Shown: positions 1-10,620 of the stretch, piece by piece
Layout of the letters: each line of letters starts with the position of its first letter
Numbering within the stretch: the first letter of the stretch is position 1
NCBI RefSeq assembly: GCF_031877795.1
Contig: NC_133933.1
Location: 4,896,632-4,960,631, forward strand
Direction: 5' to 3'
Source: Strix aluco
Lineage: Eukaryota > Chordata > Aves > Strigiformes > Strigidae
DNA length: 64,000 nucleotides
Position numbers and translations under genes: made by a program
Notes under the pieces: generated by a model
The model's input: only the letters and a program-made list of their open reading frames with translations
What the model was told of the DNA's origin: nothing
The model's database searches: none

Positions 1-2745
1 TAGGAAATTCTCTGAAAAAATGGCATAAGGGAATATCACAATAATGAATAATGAACTGTTTGTTATTTGATTCAACTAAGCAAAGTGGCAGGAAAAATTG
101 TGGAAAATATCAGAACATTTCCTCTTCAGAAATACCAAAATGTTCTAAGAAACAGTATGTTTCACTTGAGGGCAAACAAAATGTTTTGACCTGGCCCTAA
201 GCAAAATCTCTTTTTATGTTTTACTTAATCTTCTCTTCAGAAAAGTCAGTTTCAGTTTAACTCAAGCCAATTTTTCTTCTCTTGACTTTGGATATGGCCA
301 CTGCACAGAAAGAAGGGGCCATTATTCTGTGAACTCTGCCTGTTTATACACACAGGCTGGCCTCACCACTAACCACCTGGAGTCTTTGAGGCCCATGAGG
401 CAAATGGCTGGAGAGAAAACTTAAGCCTTGCAAACTAAATTCTGTGTTTCACAGTTTAGAGGAAGAGGAAGAAAACTAATTGTCTGAAGTTTAATGGCTG
501 TATTTCTGAAGCCCTAATGAATTCAGAGGTGTGTGAAGCAAGTGTTTTTGCTGTGCTGTGCAGGATGCAGTGGCAGAAGCAAAATGATGTTGATTTTTTT
601 TTAATTAGAAAAGGTAAAGCTGTGAAGTTCAGGGAACAGCTTTTACAGTGATGCCAGGCTTTAGTCTGTGTTGTGTTAGAGCTAGGCTATGTAAAAATAA
701 ACCTGAGTACAGAGACCTCCAGCCTTAAGTAGAAACAGATGGGATCTGCAGCTACTCAGTCCATCTGTAGGCCAGATCATATGCAAGTACAAAAATATTG
801 ATAATTAGCTTTTACAGAGGACTCTAATCCATTGATCCGGAAGCATTTTACAAGGAGGTGAGTCCCACAGGGCTAGTTCCATTTTAAGAAGGAAAAATAA
901 AGACACAGAATGATGGAAAGGCCTGGAACAACAGGGCAGAAGGAAGAAGGAAGTCTAGGATGACCAATTCCAGCAGCCAATTTTTTGGTCCATTTCCTCT
1001 CCTCTGTCCACTAACATTTGGGGCAGTGGAAAAAAGGTGAATACACAGGAAACTGCTGCATTACTAGGACAGCAGTCAGTCTGCATCTAAAGTTAGAAGA
1101 GAGGTCCAGTGTCAAGGATTGCTGTGTGACAGACTGCTGAATAAGGATTTATTCTCTTTGGAGGACAGAGTTATCTAAGCTCTGTGTGGTAAATTCCTGG
1201 ATTTGAGTGTTTTGTTCTGTAGATGAGACATTCACTGAAAGAACTTTGTTTCTGTTTAAACACCAATTTAATTATATAATGCAAGCAGTGTGTATATGTT
1301 AGGAAAGCTTACAGAGTTCTGCTTTGCAAATGAATTCCAAAAATTGTCTGTTCCAGCTTTAACTATTGTTGTGAATGAAATCCTGTATTAATAGTTCTTG
1401 GCAAGGCTCTGGAAGGACCAAGACACCATGAAATCATCGCAGTAGCTTTGTCAGAGAAGATCAGAAAGAAGAGAGTTTAGCCCAAGGGTTTCTACAGCAC
1501 CTTCACCAGGGTAACTAAAGGTTCTCCGAGAGTATCTTTGTCACCATGGGTACAGGAGGCTACAGCTGGGTTGGCATCACACACATGCCCCAGACCCTGT
1601 GTCCAGAAGAAGGAAGAGAGGCATTGTTACCCACTCTGCCTCACCAGAAACCCAGGTCTGGAGATCTTGCAGAAGGCATGACAAAACAATCGTTTGCCTC
1701 AGACACATATAAGAACTCTTTAAAAAAGTGCATAATAAAAAATCAGGCTACTCTATGTACTTCTTAGTTACACCGCTGGTCACCCTAGAAATACCCTCAG
1801 TCAGGATTTGAGGACAGAAACAGGAATGTTTTCAAACACACCATATCACTCACTGCTTTTCCGTACATCTACAGATACGTGCTCTGAGGGCAAGAACAAG
1901 TGAGCATGGCTTAATCGGCGTTTAGTCAGCATGTCAGCTCTAAACTGTGAGCGCTCTACACTTCAGCGGAAAAGCATTTCCAACAACTGAGGTTATTAGC
2001 GCTGCACAGTGCTCACACAAAGTGTTCTGTGGCTCTGGGCTAAAGGGCTTCCACTTTCTGGCAGAGGGTTGTGTCAGAACAAGCTTTGCTGCTGATAAAT
2101 TTCTGCTTGTAAACACTGGAATATTCCTGCATTTCAGTGGGCTGGGCTTTTTAGCACCAAAACCAGTTGTTATTTGGAGAATAGAGTTGTTCAAGAGTAC
2201 AAAATCAAAAAAATACTGCAGCCACAGACCTTACTTGGCTACTTTACCCAGTGCTGCACCCATGTACCTGATTCTGGCTGATTTCAGGAGGAATCGAAGC
2301 TCAAAATCCTGTCAAAGGAGCCAAGACTTAGGCTCCTAAATTAGTCAGGAACTTTGAAAATATTACCCTTTATCCTTTAGACTGCTTAATACAATTTTCA
2401 CAAAGCTGCTCATAGCACACAGTGGGATTAAAGGAATTAAAATATCATGGTACACCACATTGGCAGTAAGATGTAGTCTCCCAGATCATGTTATTCATAA
2501 ATAACTTAAGACGACTATAAAGTGAGTGATTATTAAATAGCACTGAGACTTAGATAGCCCAGATAATGGCCACAATTCTGTTTCTTCATTAAACAGAACA
2601 TGCCTGCACTTACAAGTAGAAAGGACAAAAAGATAACACAACTGAAAAGTTGTTTCCAAGGGTTCAAATCACTGGTGTTGTTTCGTTGTCTAATGGTGGT
2701 GGTTTTGCAGTGAAAAATGCTTGTTGAGACATTTCTCTTCCGTAG
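1..2745. other. Presumed intron or upstream part of the BDH1-like gene, no exon recognised
   Basis: I scanned for the N-terminal SDR exon, which should encode the TGxxxGxG dinucleotide-binding motif and lie upstream of 2746, and did not find it. The short open frames here (for example 1546-1767 and 1947-2339) have no recognisable domain. A/T-rich sequence dominates. The acceptor at 2744-2745 is preceded by a pyrimidine-rich stretch, so the end of this region is probably intron. The missing exons are most likely to the left of the window, but loss of those exons cannot be excluded. Confidence 0.5.
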
Positions 2746-2896
2746 GTTTCTGGGGGCTTGTCAACAATGCAGGAATATCAACATTTGGCAAGACTGGGTG
2801 GCTGTCTATGGAGAAATGAAAAATTTGCAGATGTGAATCTCCTTGGGAGCATCAGGACAACCCTGGCATTTCTTCCACTTCTAAGGAAATACAAGG
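2746..2896 (+). pseudogene. BDH1-like SDR exon with a frame break
   Basis: The acceptor is at 2744-2745 (cttccgtag) and the donor GT at 2897-2898. The first part, read from 2748, gives FWGLVNNAGISTFGKTGWLS and then MEK followed by TGA at 2815-2817. From about 2819 the continuing homology lies in another frame: KFADVNLLGSIRTTLAFLPL, then LRKYKG. Against BDH1 spacing the exon is 2 bases short between the two halves. Loss of one AT from an ATAT (AAATATGAAAAA becoming AAATGAAAAA) would explain it exactly and restore E-K-Y-E-K-F. The rest of the exon, including the NNAG motif, looks intact. Either the gene is recently broken or the assembly has an error. Confidence 0.7.
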
Positions 2897-5800
2897 GTAA
2901 TGCTAATCCACTGTTATTTAGAGTTGTAGAATAATTAGCTTACTATAATCAGTGTAATGTAGCATCTATAAAAGAAGCCTTAATTGTCTCTCATTGAACT
3001 GAAATGACAGCCACCTCCTGTGTGGCCTGAAAGAGCAACTTGATCCTGAAAAGAGGGTAAAGTTTTAAGGGGAAAAAATACTCTTAAAGATTCTGTCTTT
3101 ACAATAGATAGAAAAAGTCATTACAAATAATGAATTATCTCATTGTTTGACTCAAAAAAGAGAGAAAAAATGCTTACAATAGATCATTAAGCCCAGGCAA
3201 GACTTTGTGAGCACTGACAATCAGAAAACACAGAGATCCAATAAACTCTTGCTTAACTTCATTATTTAGGCTTTACTATTTTACTGTTTGGCAATTAGGA
3301 GAGGAAGGATGACCGTACAGAGGTGAACTAGAGACATCCACCTTCCAGTTCCAGGCGTAGCAAGATCCTCTCTATGACCTTGGGCAGGAAACTTCCAAGT
3401 ATGTGAAACAGTTTGCATGGACCTCCGTACGCGTGGGCTTTATTCTTTCTCCTGAGAAGAAATAGTTCAAGTAGCCCTCTGCAGCATTGCAGCATGTCTC
3501 AGTTGCTTTGCCGTTTGTTCCCTACCTGTCCCCGTTTATATCTCAGAAACAAAGATACCCTTTTCCTTTCTCTCCCTTTTGCTTAGCTTGTCTATTGAAG
3601 TTGTAAGCTCTTTAAGGTGAGGATTTGTTCTGTGTGTATACAGCATCAAGCACAGTAAGGGCTAGGTTTCATCTGGAAGCCCCAGATGTCACTGTTACAC
3701 AAAATGTTGGTAAGATAAAAGCATCTGCTTTTTGGATACCCTGCTTCCTTCTGCCTGGTTGCTTTTGGTTGATGATATTCTGATGCAAGAAAAAAGAAAC
3801 CTTTAAATACTGCAAGCTGGATGTGTTTTTGTAAAAGAATGTGCTATTGCATATACCCAGTGGGTGTGTTATGTGGCCATTACACAGGGAGACATTACTT
3901 TTTTCCTGTGATGTTCTACTTACTGCTAAAACTCTGATGCTGATCCACCAGAAGCATTTGTTTGACTTCGTGAATTGCACAGGGTTATTTTGAAGCGAAA
4001 CAGACTAATTGTGTGTATGATATTAAGCACATGGATAAACTTTTAGAAGGTTTGGGTCTGGATGGCTGCACCTTCGCTCAAAGGAACGCTCTGTATCTCA
4101 CTCCTGGCTGTCAGTGCTGCCTTTATTAAATGCCTGCATTCCCATTTTCAAGTCCCATCTATGTAGGAGAGGAGACCACGGCACTTCTAGGAAGAATCCT
4201 AGGTTTCCTGTCTCCTTCCTTGCAGGAACAGCCAGGATAGCTAGAGCTCATGTTTTTGGGGGCAGCAAGTGACCTCTCCAAATGAAAAGCTTGAATTATG
4301 GACGTTAGAGCATTCTCCTGGGAAAGCTGGGTTTCAGTTACGTTAGGCAAAGAGAGAAGTTAAATGATGTGTCCCAAATCCTGGGTGTGTGCCCCAAATC
4401 ACCCACTGGCTAAAGGAGGCAGAGCTCATCCTACCATCACTTACCCAGTAGCTGTGTTCTGAAGGAAGGGGCTTACTGCCATTTTAGGATGAGCACCTGT
4501 TCCAAGAAAAACTTCAAGATTATTAATACTTAGAAAGGGAGGTATTTCCCTCCAGCCTAGAATTTAAGCATCCTACTCTGAGAGGAACAACATTTCCCCA
4601 TAACTTTTCCAGCTGGCTAGGCCAGCCGATGTAGCATCTTGATCAGCAAGCTGGTAGTTGTTCTCCTGTTACTGTATACAAGATTTATTCCAGACGCTGT
4701 GTAGGAAGGCAGGGGGCCTAATTCAGAATGACAGATTTCACTGTGTTCCTGTGATACCCTTTTGATATCCCACAAGCCTATACCATTTGGTCCGATCTGG
4801 GCCCCAGACGTTACCTGCATCTGTGGCAGCAATAGGGGTGCAACTATGTTCTCTGTATTGTTAGCGACGAGGCCGTCTTCTCTTTCACCTCTGGTATTTA
4901 TATATCCACATTCACACATTTCTTACTATGTGATAGAAGTTTACAAGTAAACAATGGAAACGAACCACAGCCCAGTGCCTCAGGTCAGAAATCTCTGCTA
5001 TTTAAGACATGCCTGCACTTGGCAAGAGTTACAAAGGGGAAAAAAGCAGCACGGATGACGGAAATTACAAGCAAGGCGGTGTAGGGCTGCACACATTTTG
5101 TCAAGTCACCTTTCTCTGGTGAAGCTTGTCATGGAACAGTCTGATTTTGACTTTGCCTGCACAGCTGTAAGCCAGGTCTTAGTGCAGAGACATCGTCAGC
5201 GCAGTAAAAATGGTATTAGTAGTCATACAGCCACTGCAGGGAAAATCACCTCCTCTTCTCTTCTGCAGTCCTTCTCCCGTGACTAGCATCGTCTTTTATT
5301 ACTATTTGTCAGTCTAAAGTTTTAAGGGGACTGCTTTGTTTCCATCTCTTTCATCCTGCCTCAGACTCAGAAGGAATAAGCAGCACGTCGGGAACGTGTT
5401 ACACTTTGTCTAGTCTAGCATCTGTCGCTGGATGGAAGGAAGATTTTTGTGTGAAGTTCTCTGCTTAACAGAGCCGAGTGCACTTCTGTGCTGGGACTGC
5501 ACTCACACAGCCCAGCTTTGGCATACTGTGTGTTAAAACAGCATCATGCTGAATACCACGTTATTAGCAGTTCAGAAGATTCAGGTAAATCAATTCTATG
5601 TTAAAGACTGAGAGTGAAGTTACATTATTTGCACTCTTTTCTCTGCAGGACGTATTGTTTTCATGTCCAGCATTATTGCCTATTTTTCTCTGGGAAATGG
5701 CATTTATTCTATGACAAAGGCAGCTATTGAAAAATTTTGTGATGCTCTAAGACTGGAAATGAAGAAGTTTGGTGTCCGGGTAAGTGATGTAACAAGTAGC

Positions 5801-8800
5801 TGTTGTGTGAAACTCCCTGCTATTTCTAACATTGATTTCTTTATGAGAAAGAGAGACGTTTCACTCCTGAAACTTCCTACAGAGCTGAAATGCATCTTTG
5901 AGTGGGGAAAGAAGCAAGCGACTTGCACAAAGAATACCAAACAACGGTGTGGGGGTGGAAATTTTGGCCAAGGGAACAAGAACAAGCGCATGCAAAATAG
6001 TATCTAATCTTGTGCAAAGTCAGCTCCACGCATCCAAATGACAAAGATAAAGATCAGAGCTGAATCCATGGGTGCAGCTTCCCCTTGGAAAGAGGTGGTT
6101 TCTTTGTGGCTGATCAGTCAGCTGGAAATCACTGACAACAGCAGACCTGGGTGATACTTGCGTTTCTGAGAAGCTGTGGGATAGCATGTCTTCTCTTTGT
6201 GCCAACACTGCAACTTCCACCCTTTCTCCACATCCTCTAGAGTGGAGAAACTTTCAGAGACAGGCCTGCCTGAGCAGTGCCACGCTCTGTGAAGAGCTCG
6301 TAACGGTACCAAGTAAATGAAACTTTCTCTGGGGTGGCTGTGGGAGCAAAGAGCCCAGATGTTGAGTGCTGTGCAGCGAGAAGGAAGGCTTGTCACCTAC
6401 CTGAGGGGTTCTTTCTTCTCTCACAACATCAGCGCTTAAAAGCTCCTTCCTTTTTGTGGGAACAGCTACAGTGCAAGAGGCAGTATCATGCAGAGTAATC
6501 ATGTTTTTATTCCCTTAACCTAAGAGGCTCTAAGAATGCTCTTAGTGCCTTGTCTAAGCAACACTGATAGTCAAACCTGAAGCTTAGATTTCTAAGTAGC
6601 TTCACTAGGCTTTTTCCTTGGAGTCACTCCACTGCTTAAACACTCTTCTCAAACACTAAAAGTCTTCCCTAGAGGATTTACATTGGTGTACTCTACGTAC
6701 ACAGATTTACAGCATTGTTCATAAGTTTTGTGTTGGAAGAAATTACAGCTACATGTCTATTAACTACCCCTCTCAGATAAATATAAAATGCTATAAAATG
6801 CAAGTGATTTTACACATCCTGATCCCACACAGCATGATGAGGATTTCAACCAATTAGCTGAGGATAATCTCAAAGGCATGGAAGAGCTTAGTTTAACAGG
6901 TTAGCTACTCTGGTCGTTTTGGGATTTTTAAAGTTCCCCCACCCCCAGAATAGCCCCAGCACACAATACAGTGAGCCAGGCCGACAAACATTTCTGGAAT
7001 ATCTATGAGAGTTATTTTTCTGTTTCTCACTGTATGCAAGACACTGGCTGGCATGTGCCTGAGAACCTACCCTGCAGAGAGCCTGAAGAATACACAGTCC
7101 CTCTTCCCTGTGCTCCCCTCCCCTGCTCTGTCATTCCCTTGGTCCTTTCAGGAGAAAGTCGCCCAGAGATGGCAAGGAACAGATGGAGCTATGGCTCTGT
7201 CCCACTGAATTCTGGCCAGGCAAGCTGGCTGCCTACAGGAAACAAAGTATGTGTCTTCCATTAGAAAGACTATGGAAAATCAAGGAAGGGAGAAAAAAAA
7301 AAGTATGCTGTCTCCTAGCCAAGTCCAAAAAACTGCAAAACATGAAGTTTTCAAAGCCCCTTTGTTTAAAAGAAATGTGGGAAGCTTACTATTGGCATTA
7401 GTTTGGCTAATAGTGAACACTTTTGAAAATAGCGCTGTTTTGCTGATCGAGGATGCCAATTAAACTCAGACACCAGAGTGAAAAGAGTAGGCTTATTTTA
7501 CTGTTAATAATTAAAGGATATAACCAAGTAATACAGAAAATAAGCAATAAGAAAAATACAGACTAGTACACTTAATTATTACCACATACCATTAGTTATA
7601 GAAAATAAGAATAAGCAAGGCAATGCACCTAATCATTACTACATGATGGGGAGAATAAGTGGTTAAGAAAGATCCATCACCACTTGCACACGTTACAAAC
7701 ACCCAGACCCTCAGTCGCTGGGGAGCCCCGGTTACAGCGAGGATTTGGAAAGTCTTTCCTGGCAAGTGGGAAGTCCTACGCGGTGCGTCCACCCGTAGGT
7801 GAGGCATCCAGAGTCGCAGCAAGCGGGTCCAGCCTTGTGTACCAAAAATCAGCAAGTCAAAATGACTTGCACCTTTTTTTTTGAGTGGAAACAGCAGGTT
7901 TCATCCTCCTGTTAGTTTCCACCCAAAGCCTGGCCAGGGCTTGGGGGGGAAAACCAGGGTAGTTTCTAACAAGGCCACTTGGGTTCTCAGCCTTGAACAA
8001 GGCTAAATGGAACCAAGGGAGTCTCTTTGTCTACTTGCTTCTGTTCCCACAAAGTTTCCAACAAGACCAGACACCTGGTTTCTCAGCCTTGAACAAGGCC
8101 ATACAAGGAAAGTTGGATACATTCTCAGGACATTTCATCCTCACTACTGACTATATTTTGTCTAAGCTACATCTTTCACTAATGAGCATACATATTTTGT
8201 TAATGATCAGATACTAATAATAAATGCTAATGGTAATACAGATTTTACTAATTAGCAGATACTAATAATGGATAACGTTTGGTTGTGAGGTTCATCTGAG
8301 GTCAACTTTGTTTCAGGGCCTATTATTCAGGCCCTAGCACTACAAGCACCCAAGGGGAGGGCTCTTGAAGATGCCCGGTGACAAACCTACCCGAGGCAGC
8401 ATAAGATGCCCCCGGCGATGCATGCTGTCTCTCTGCCGGAGCTCACCCACATCCCTTCCAGCTCCCCACGTACAGCACTCGCATCTCAACCCCTCCGGTA
8501 TGCAGTGCGCCGATGGCCGCCGGCCGAGCGCAAGGCACGTGCCCGCACCGGCACGCGGGTGGAAGCTGCTGGTAGATGGGCTGGGTGGCAGATTGGAGAC
8601 ATTAAAGCTTTATGTTACCACAGATTTTCCAGAGAACGCCTGCCAGATCCCCAAGTCTCTTACAGAGCTCAGCGCCGTTTTGCCTCCCCTTGTGTTCTAG
8701 TCTTTAGAAATCAGGTCAGTTAAATGCCACGGAGTTTTTAATGTTGCATATCTACAAATAGTTTTAACGAGGCTTCTGATAACTGAGGAAAAGCATGCAT

Positions 8801-9872
8801 ACTGTGAGTACTCAGCCTGCTCTGAAATTCCCCAGAAGCCTCAGAACAACAACACACGCAAAGAAAACAGGCAGAGCAGCAAAGGATTTCCGTGCTTTCA
8901 ATTTAAATCCACATGCCCAGAAATCTATGGAAATTTGCTAATGACTCAGTGAGAGCTAGGCCAGGACCTTTGGTCCCCCTCTGTACTTGGCTGACAACAC
9001 CTGTTTTCCTTTTAATTACACCTACTTGGGGAATACAGCACTTCTTTCCCCAAGACCTTCTAATTTTCTTTGACGTCCTCCTTTTCTCCCAAACTGGGGC
9101 AAAAAATTACCAATTGTAAGATTCGCCACTGAGTGAAAAATCCAAAGTATTCCACTTTGGAGACATCAAAGTCATACTGAAGCACTTTGTCTCAGTACTG
9201 TCAAAACATTTATACCATTAAGCATTCTATAAAAATCAAAGATGCACTATTGCATTCTGTGAAGGTATGCTGAGTAGTCAAAACAAGAATAATATCATCA
9301 GAGCGAAATGAGGAAGTCAGAATAAAGCACCTCTGCAATCTTAAACGTTTCATGGGAATATATTTGATTTCAGTCAAGTTTTCAAGGTTAAAATTTCAAC
9401 AAAGCAGCATTTTCTGGAAGAAATCTGTTTGCAGAAAGCTTTTGATCTGTTTTACTGACTATAGTATTTAATTGAATTCGGAATGACTGATTGCATCTTG
9501 ATAAGTTTTACGTCTTGCTTTTAGGCCTGTATTATTCAGCCAGGAAATTATGCACGCTCTACAAAAATTCAGCCACCAGTCAGTGCCGAAGAGATTTGGA
9601 ACGAACTCAGTGAAGAGGAAAAGGCAGATTACAAGAAGGAGTATGTTCAAGAGCGGGCAAACTTTTTCAACAGCATACTCGGCGAAGGAAGCACTAACGG
9701 CAATGAGGTTGTAGATGCTATGGTAGATGCTTTAATGTCTCCTGCACCCAAGGCACGTTACATGGTAGCGAAGCTGAAGGAGAAAGCACTGGTGTTTGTG
9801 TGTGCTTTATTCCCAACTGTTGTGATGGATTCCATTTTGTCTTATGCTCTGAGCAAAGTAAAACGTGCGTAG
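2746..9872 (+). CDS. BDH1-like short-chain dehydrogenase/reductase, 3' part, frameshift in first visible exon
   Basis: Three exons (2746-2896, 5649-5779, 9525-9872) encode the C-terminal two thirds of a classical SDR of the SDR9C type, closest by eye to D-beta-hydroxybutyrate dehydrogenase (BDH1). BDH1 interconverts acetoacetate and 3-hydroxybutyrate with NAD(H) in mitochondria. Visible SDR landmarks are LVNNAGISTFG (exon 1 of 3), a DVNLLGS segment supplying the Asn of the catalytic tetrad, MSS with the catalytic Ser, YSMTK with the Tyr-x-x-x-Lys pair, and QPGNY after the last junction. The reading ends at TAG 9870-9872. Splice phases fit: phase 1 after 2896 and phase 0 after 5779. Oddities: the frame breaks near 2812-2820 through an apparent 2-base loss, and the N-terminal nucleotide-binding exons are not in the window. 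Substrate is inferred only; a retinol or hydroxysteroid dehydrogenase relative is possible. Whether this is a live gene depends on whether the frameshift is real. Confidence 0.75.
2897..5648 (+). other. Intron of the BDH1-like gene; one old SINE-like stretch
   Basis: This is bounded by a GTAATG donor and a ttctctgcag acceptor. I see no exon inside. Around 3375-3400 and again at about 4340-4440 the sequence resembles the core of an ancient MIR-type SINE. The remaining short open frames (such as 4617-4919 on the minus strand) have no recognisable product. Confidence 0.6.
4340..4440 (+). repeat. Possible MIR-type SINE relic
   Basis: The order 'gagagaagttaaatgatgtg', 'cccaaatc', then 'ggctaaaggaggcagagct' follows the MIR antisense core (gagaggttaagtgacttgccc ... 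agtaagtggcagagc). Similarity is diffuse, as expected of a very old element, and was judged by eye only. Confidence 0.35.
5649..5779 (+). CDS. BDH1-like SDR exon with catalytic Ser and YxxxK
   Basis: The acceptor is ttttctctgcag (ending 5648) and the donor CGG|GTAAGT after 5779. With the split codon from the previous exon it reads G-R-I-V-F-M-S-S-I-I-A-Y-F-S-L-G-N-G-I-Y, then SMTKAAIEKFCDALRLEMKK, then FGVR. The MSS serine and the Y-S-M-T-K pair are the SDR catalytic residues, and all are present. The frame is open throughout. Length (131 bases) and phases (1 in, 0 out) match the neighbouring exons. Confidence 0.85.
7454..8344 (-). mobile_element. Candidate solo LTR of an endogenous retrovirus-like element
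   Basis: Read on the minus strand, the segment opens with TGTAGTGCTAGGGCC and closes with TGTCTGAGTTTAATTGGCA, so it has TG...CA ends. Its arrangement resembles U3-R-U5: repeated U3 motifs, an AGTAAA just before the terminal region, and a 'CACTCTGGTGTCTGAG' U5-like end. Two direct repeats of TCTCAGCCTTGAACAAGGC lie 96 bases apart (7985-8003, 8081-8099), and a CAGATACTAATAAT motif is also duplicated (about 8209 and 8258). No gag, pol or env reading frames adjoin it, so it would be a solo or truncated LTR. I could not find a convincing target-site duplication. Family and exact ends are uncertain. Confidence 0.5.
7885..7922. repeat. Imperfect hairpin inside the candidate LTR
   Basis: Outer arms GTGGAAAC (7885-7892) and GTTTCCAC (7915-7922) are perfect reverse complements. 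The inner sequence CAGG...CCTCCTG adds further partial pairing around a TTTCAT loop. Confidence 0.6.
9525..9872 (+). CDS. BDH1-like SDR terminal coding exon
   Basis: After the acceptor at 9523-9524 the frame runs open for 115 codons to TAG at 9870-9872. It begins ACIIQPGNY, the SDR PG motif that follows the catalytic helix. It continues with EEIWNELSEEEKADYKKEY, which matches the BDH1 segment rich in Glu and Lys after the active site, and ends in a hydrophobic stretch (ALVFVCALFPTVVMDSILSY) before SKVKRA. The whole exon is intact, which argues that any inactivation of the gene is recent. Confidence 0.85.
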   Translation, partial: ACIIQPGNYARSTKIQPPVSAEEIWNELSEEEKADYKKEYVQERANFFNSILGEGSTNGNEVVDAMVDALMSPAPKARYMVAKLKEKALVFVCALFPTVVMDSILSYALSKVKRA

Positions 9873-10327
9873 CCAAGTTGGTGCTGTTCAGTGACTCAAG
9901 CCGGGTGGTTTTTTAAGCTGTGAAAGCCAGGGCTCAATTTAATGCCCCCAGAAATACCAAGTTACTGTGTTAGAGACATGATGGAGACAAAACGGCGCAT
10001 ATCCCACAGGGCAACTGCACACCTGAAATCATTACAGCAGAGATGAAAATACCTTATTTGTAGGAACCTGAGTAGTAATTTATTAGGGATGATGGGAAGA
10101 GGCTAATGGAAAAGTTAGGAATGAGCACTAGACCTTGAAATACTTTGAATAGAGTTAGGTGGCTGTAGAAAGTTAGGAAGAGTTGAGTAACAAAGTTGTA
10201 ATATGGAAACAGTGTCTTGTCTAACTACAGTTCAGCACTTTTTCAGGTGTTGATAGATCTGTAACAAAACCAGTATGTCCTGGACTTTGGAAAGTAAGTA
10301 GCAAATGAGTATTCAATCCTAAATAAA
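9873..10327 (+). other. 3' UTR of the BDH1-like gene with candidate poly(A) signal
   Basis: The stop is followed by non-coding sequence. The first canonical AATAAA I see downstream is at 10322-10327, about 450 bases after the stop. Assignment is by position only. Confidence 0.35.
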
Positions 10328-10526
10328 CTCTATCTTTTATCTAATGTCTGGATTAATCAATGTGTTAACCTATAGTCAGAGAGCTAAACACCAAGGTGAC
10401 AGACACCAGTGTGCAGTAGCAACCTGTAGCTTAGAAAGAACATACGCAGCCTGGAGCTCTGTTTTTGCTACTATTACAGGGAATAAGGTCCAATGAAAAA
10501 AATATCTATTAACATCAACAGGAAAA

Positions 10527-10620
10527 CTTCTAGTGGAAGGTGTCCCTACTCATGGCAGGGGGGTTGGAACTAGATGATCTTTAAGATCCCTTCCAACCCA
10601 AACCATTCTGTGATTCTACA
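10527..10620 (+). mobile_element. CR1 LINE, short 3' end
   Basis: This matches the avian CR1 3' terminus: a 'ggtgtccctactcatggcag' segment, then 'ggttggaactagatgatctt', then 'cccttccaacccaaaccatt'. It ends in the octamer repeat ATTCTGTG / ATTCTACA at 10605-10620. It is severely 5'-truncated, as most CR1 copies are. Confidence 0.9.

Larger units (their letters stand above)
5780..9524 (+). other. Last intron of the BDH1-like gene, hosting an LTR and a CpG-rich patch
   Basis: The intron starts with a strong GTAAGT donor and ends at cttgcttttag. It contains the candidate LTR at 7454-8344, a short CpG-rich stretch at about 8345-8580, and otherwise unremarkable A/T-rich sequence. Open frames at 6971-7264 and 8365-8723 show no recognisable domain. 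Confidence 0.6.

Noticed and set aside
2797..2829. A micro-intron inside the SDR exon that would remove the frame break
   Set aside because: The only GT-AG pair that spans the break is about 33 bases, far below the size of vertebrate introns.
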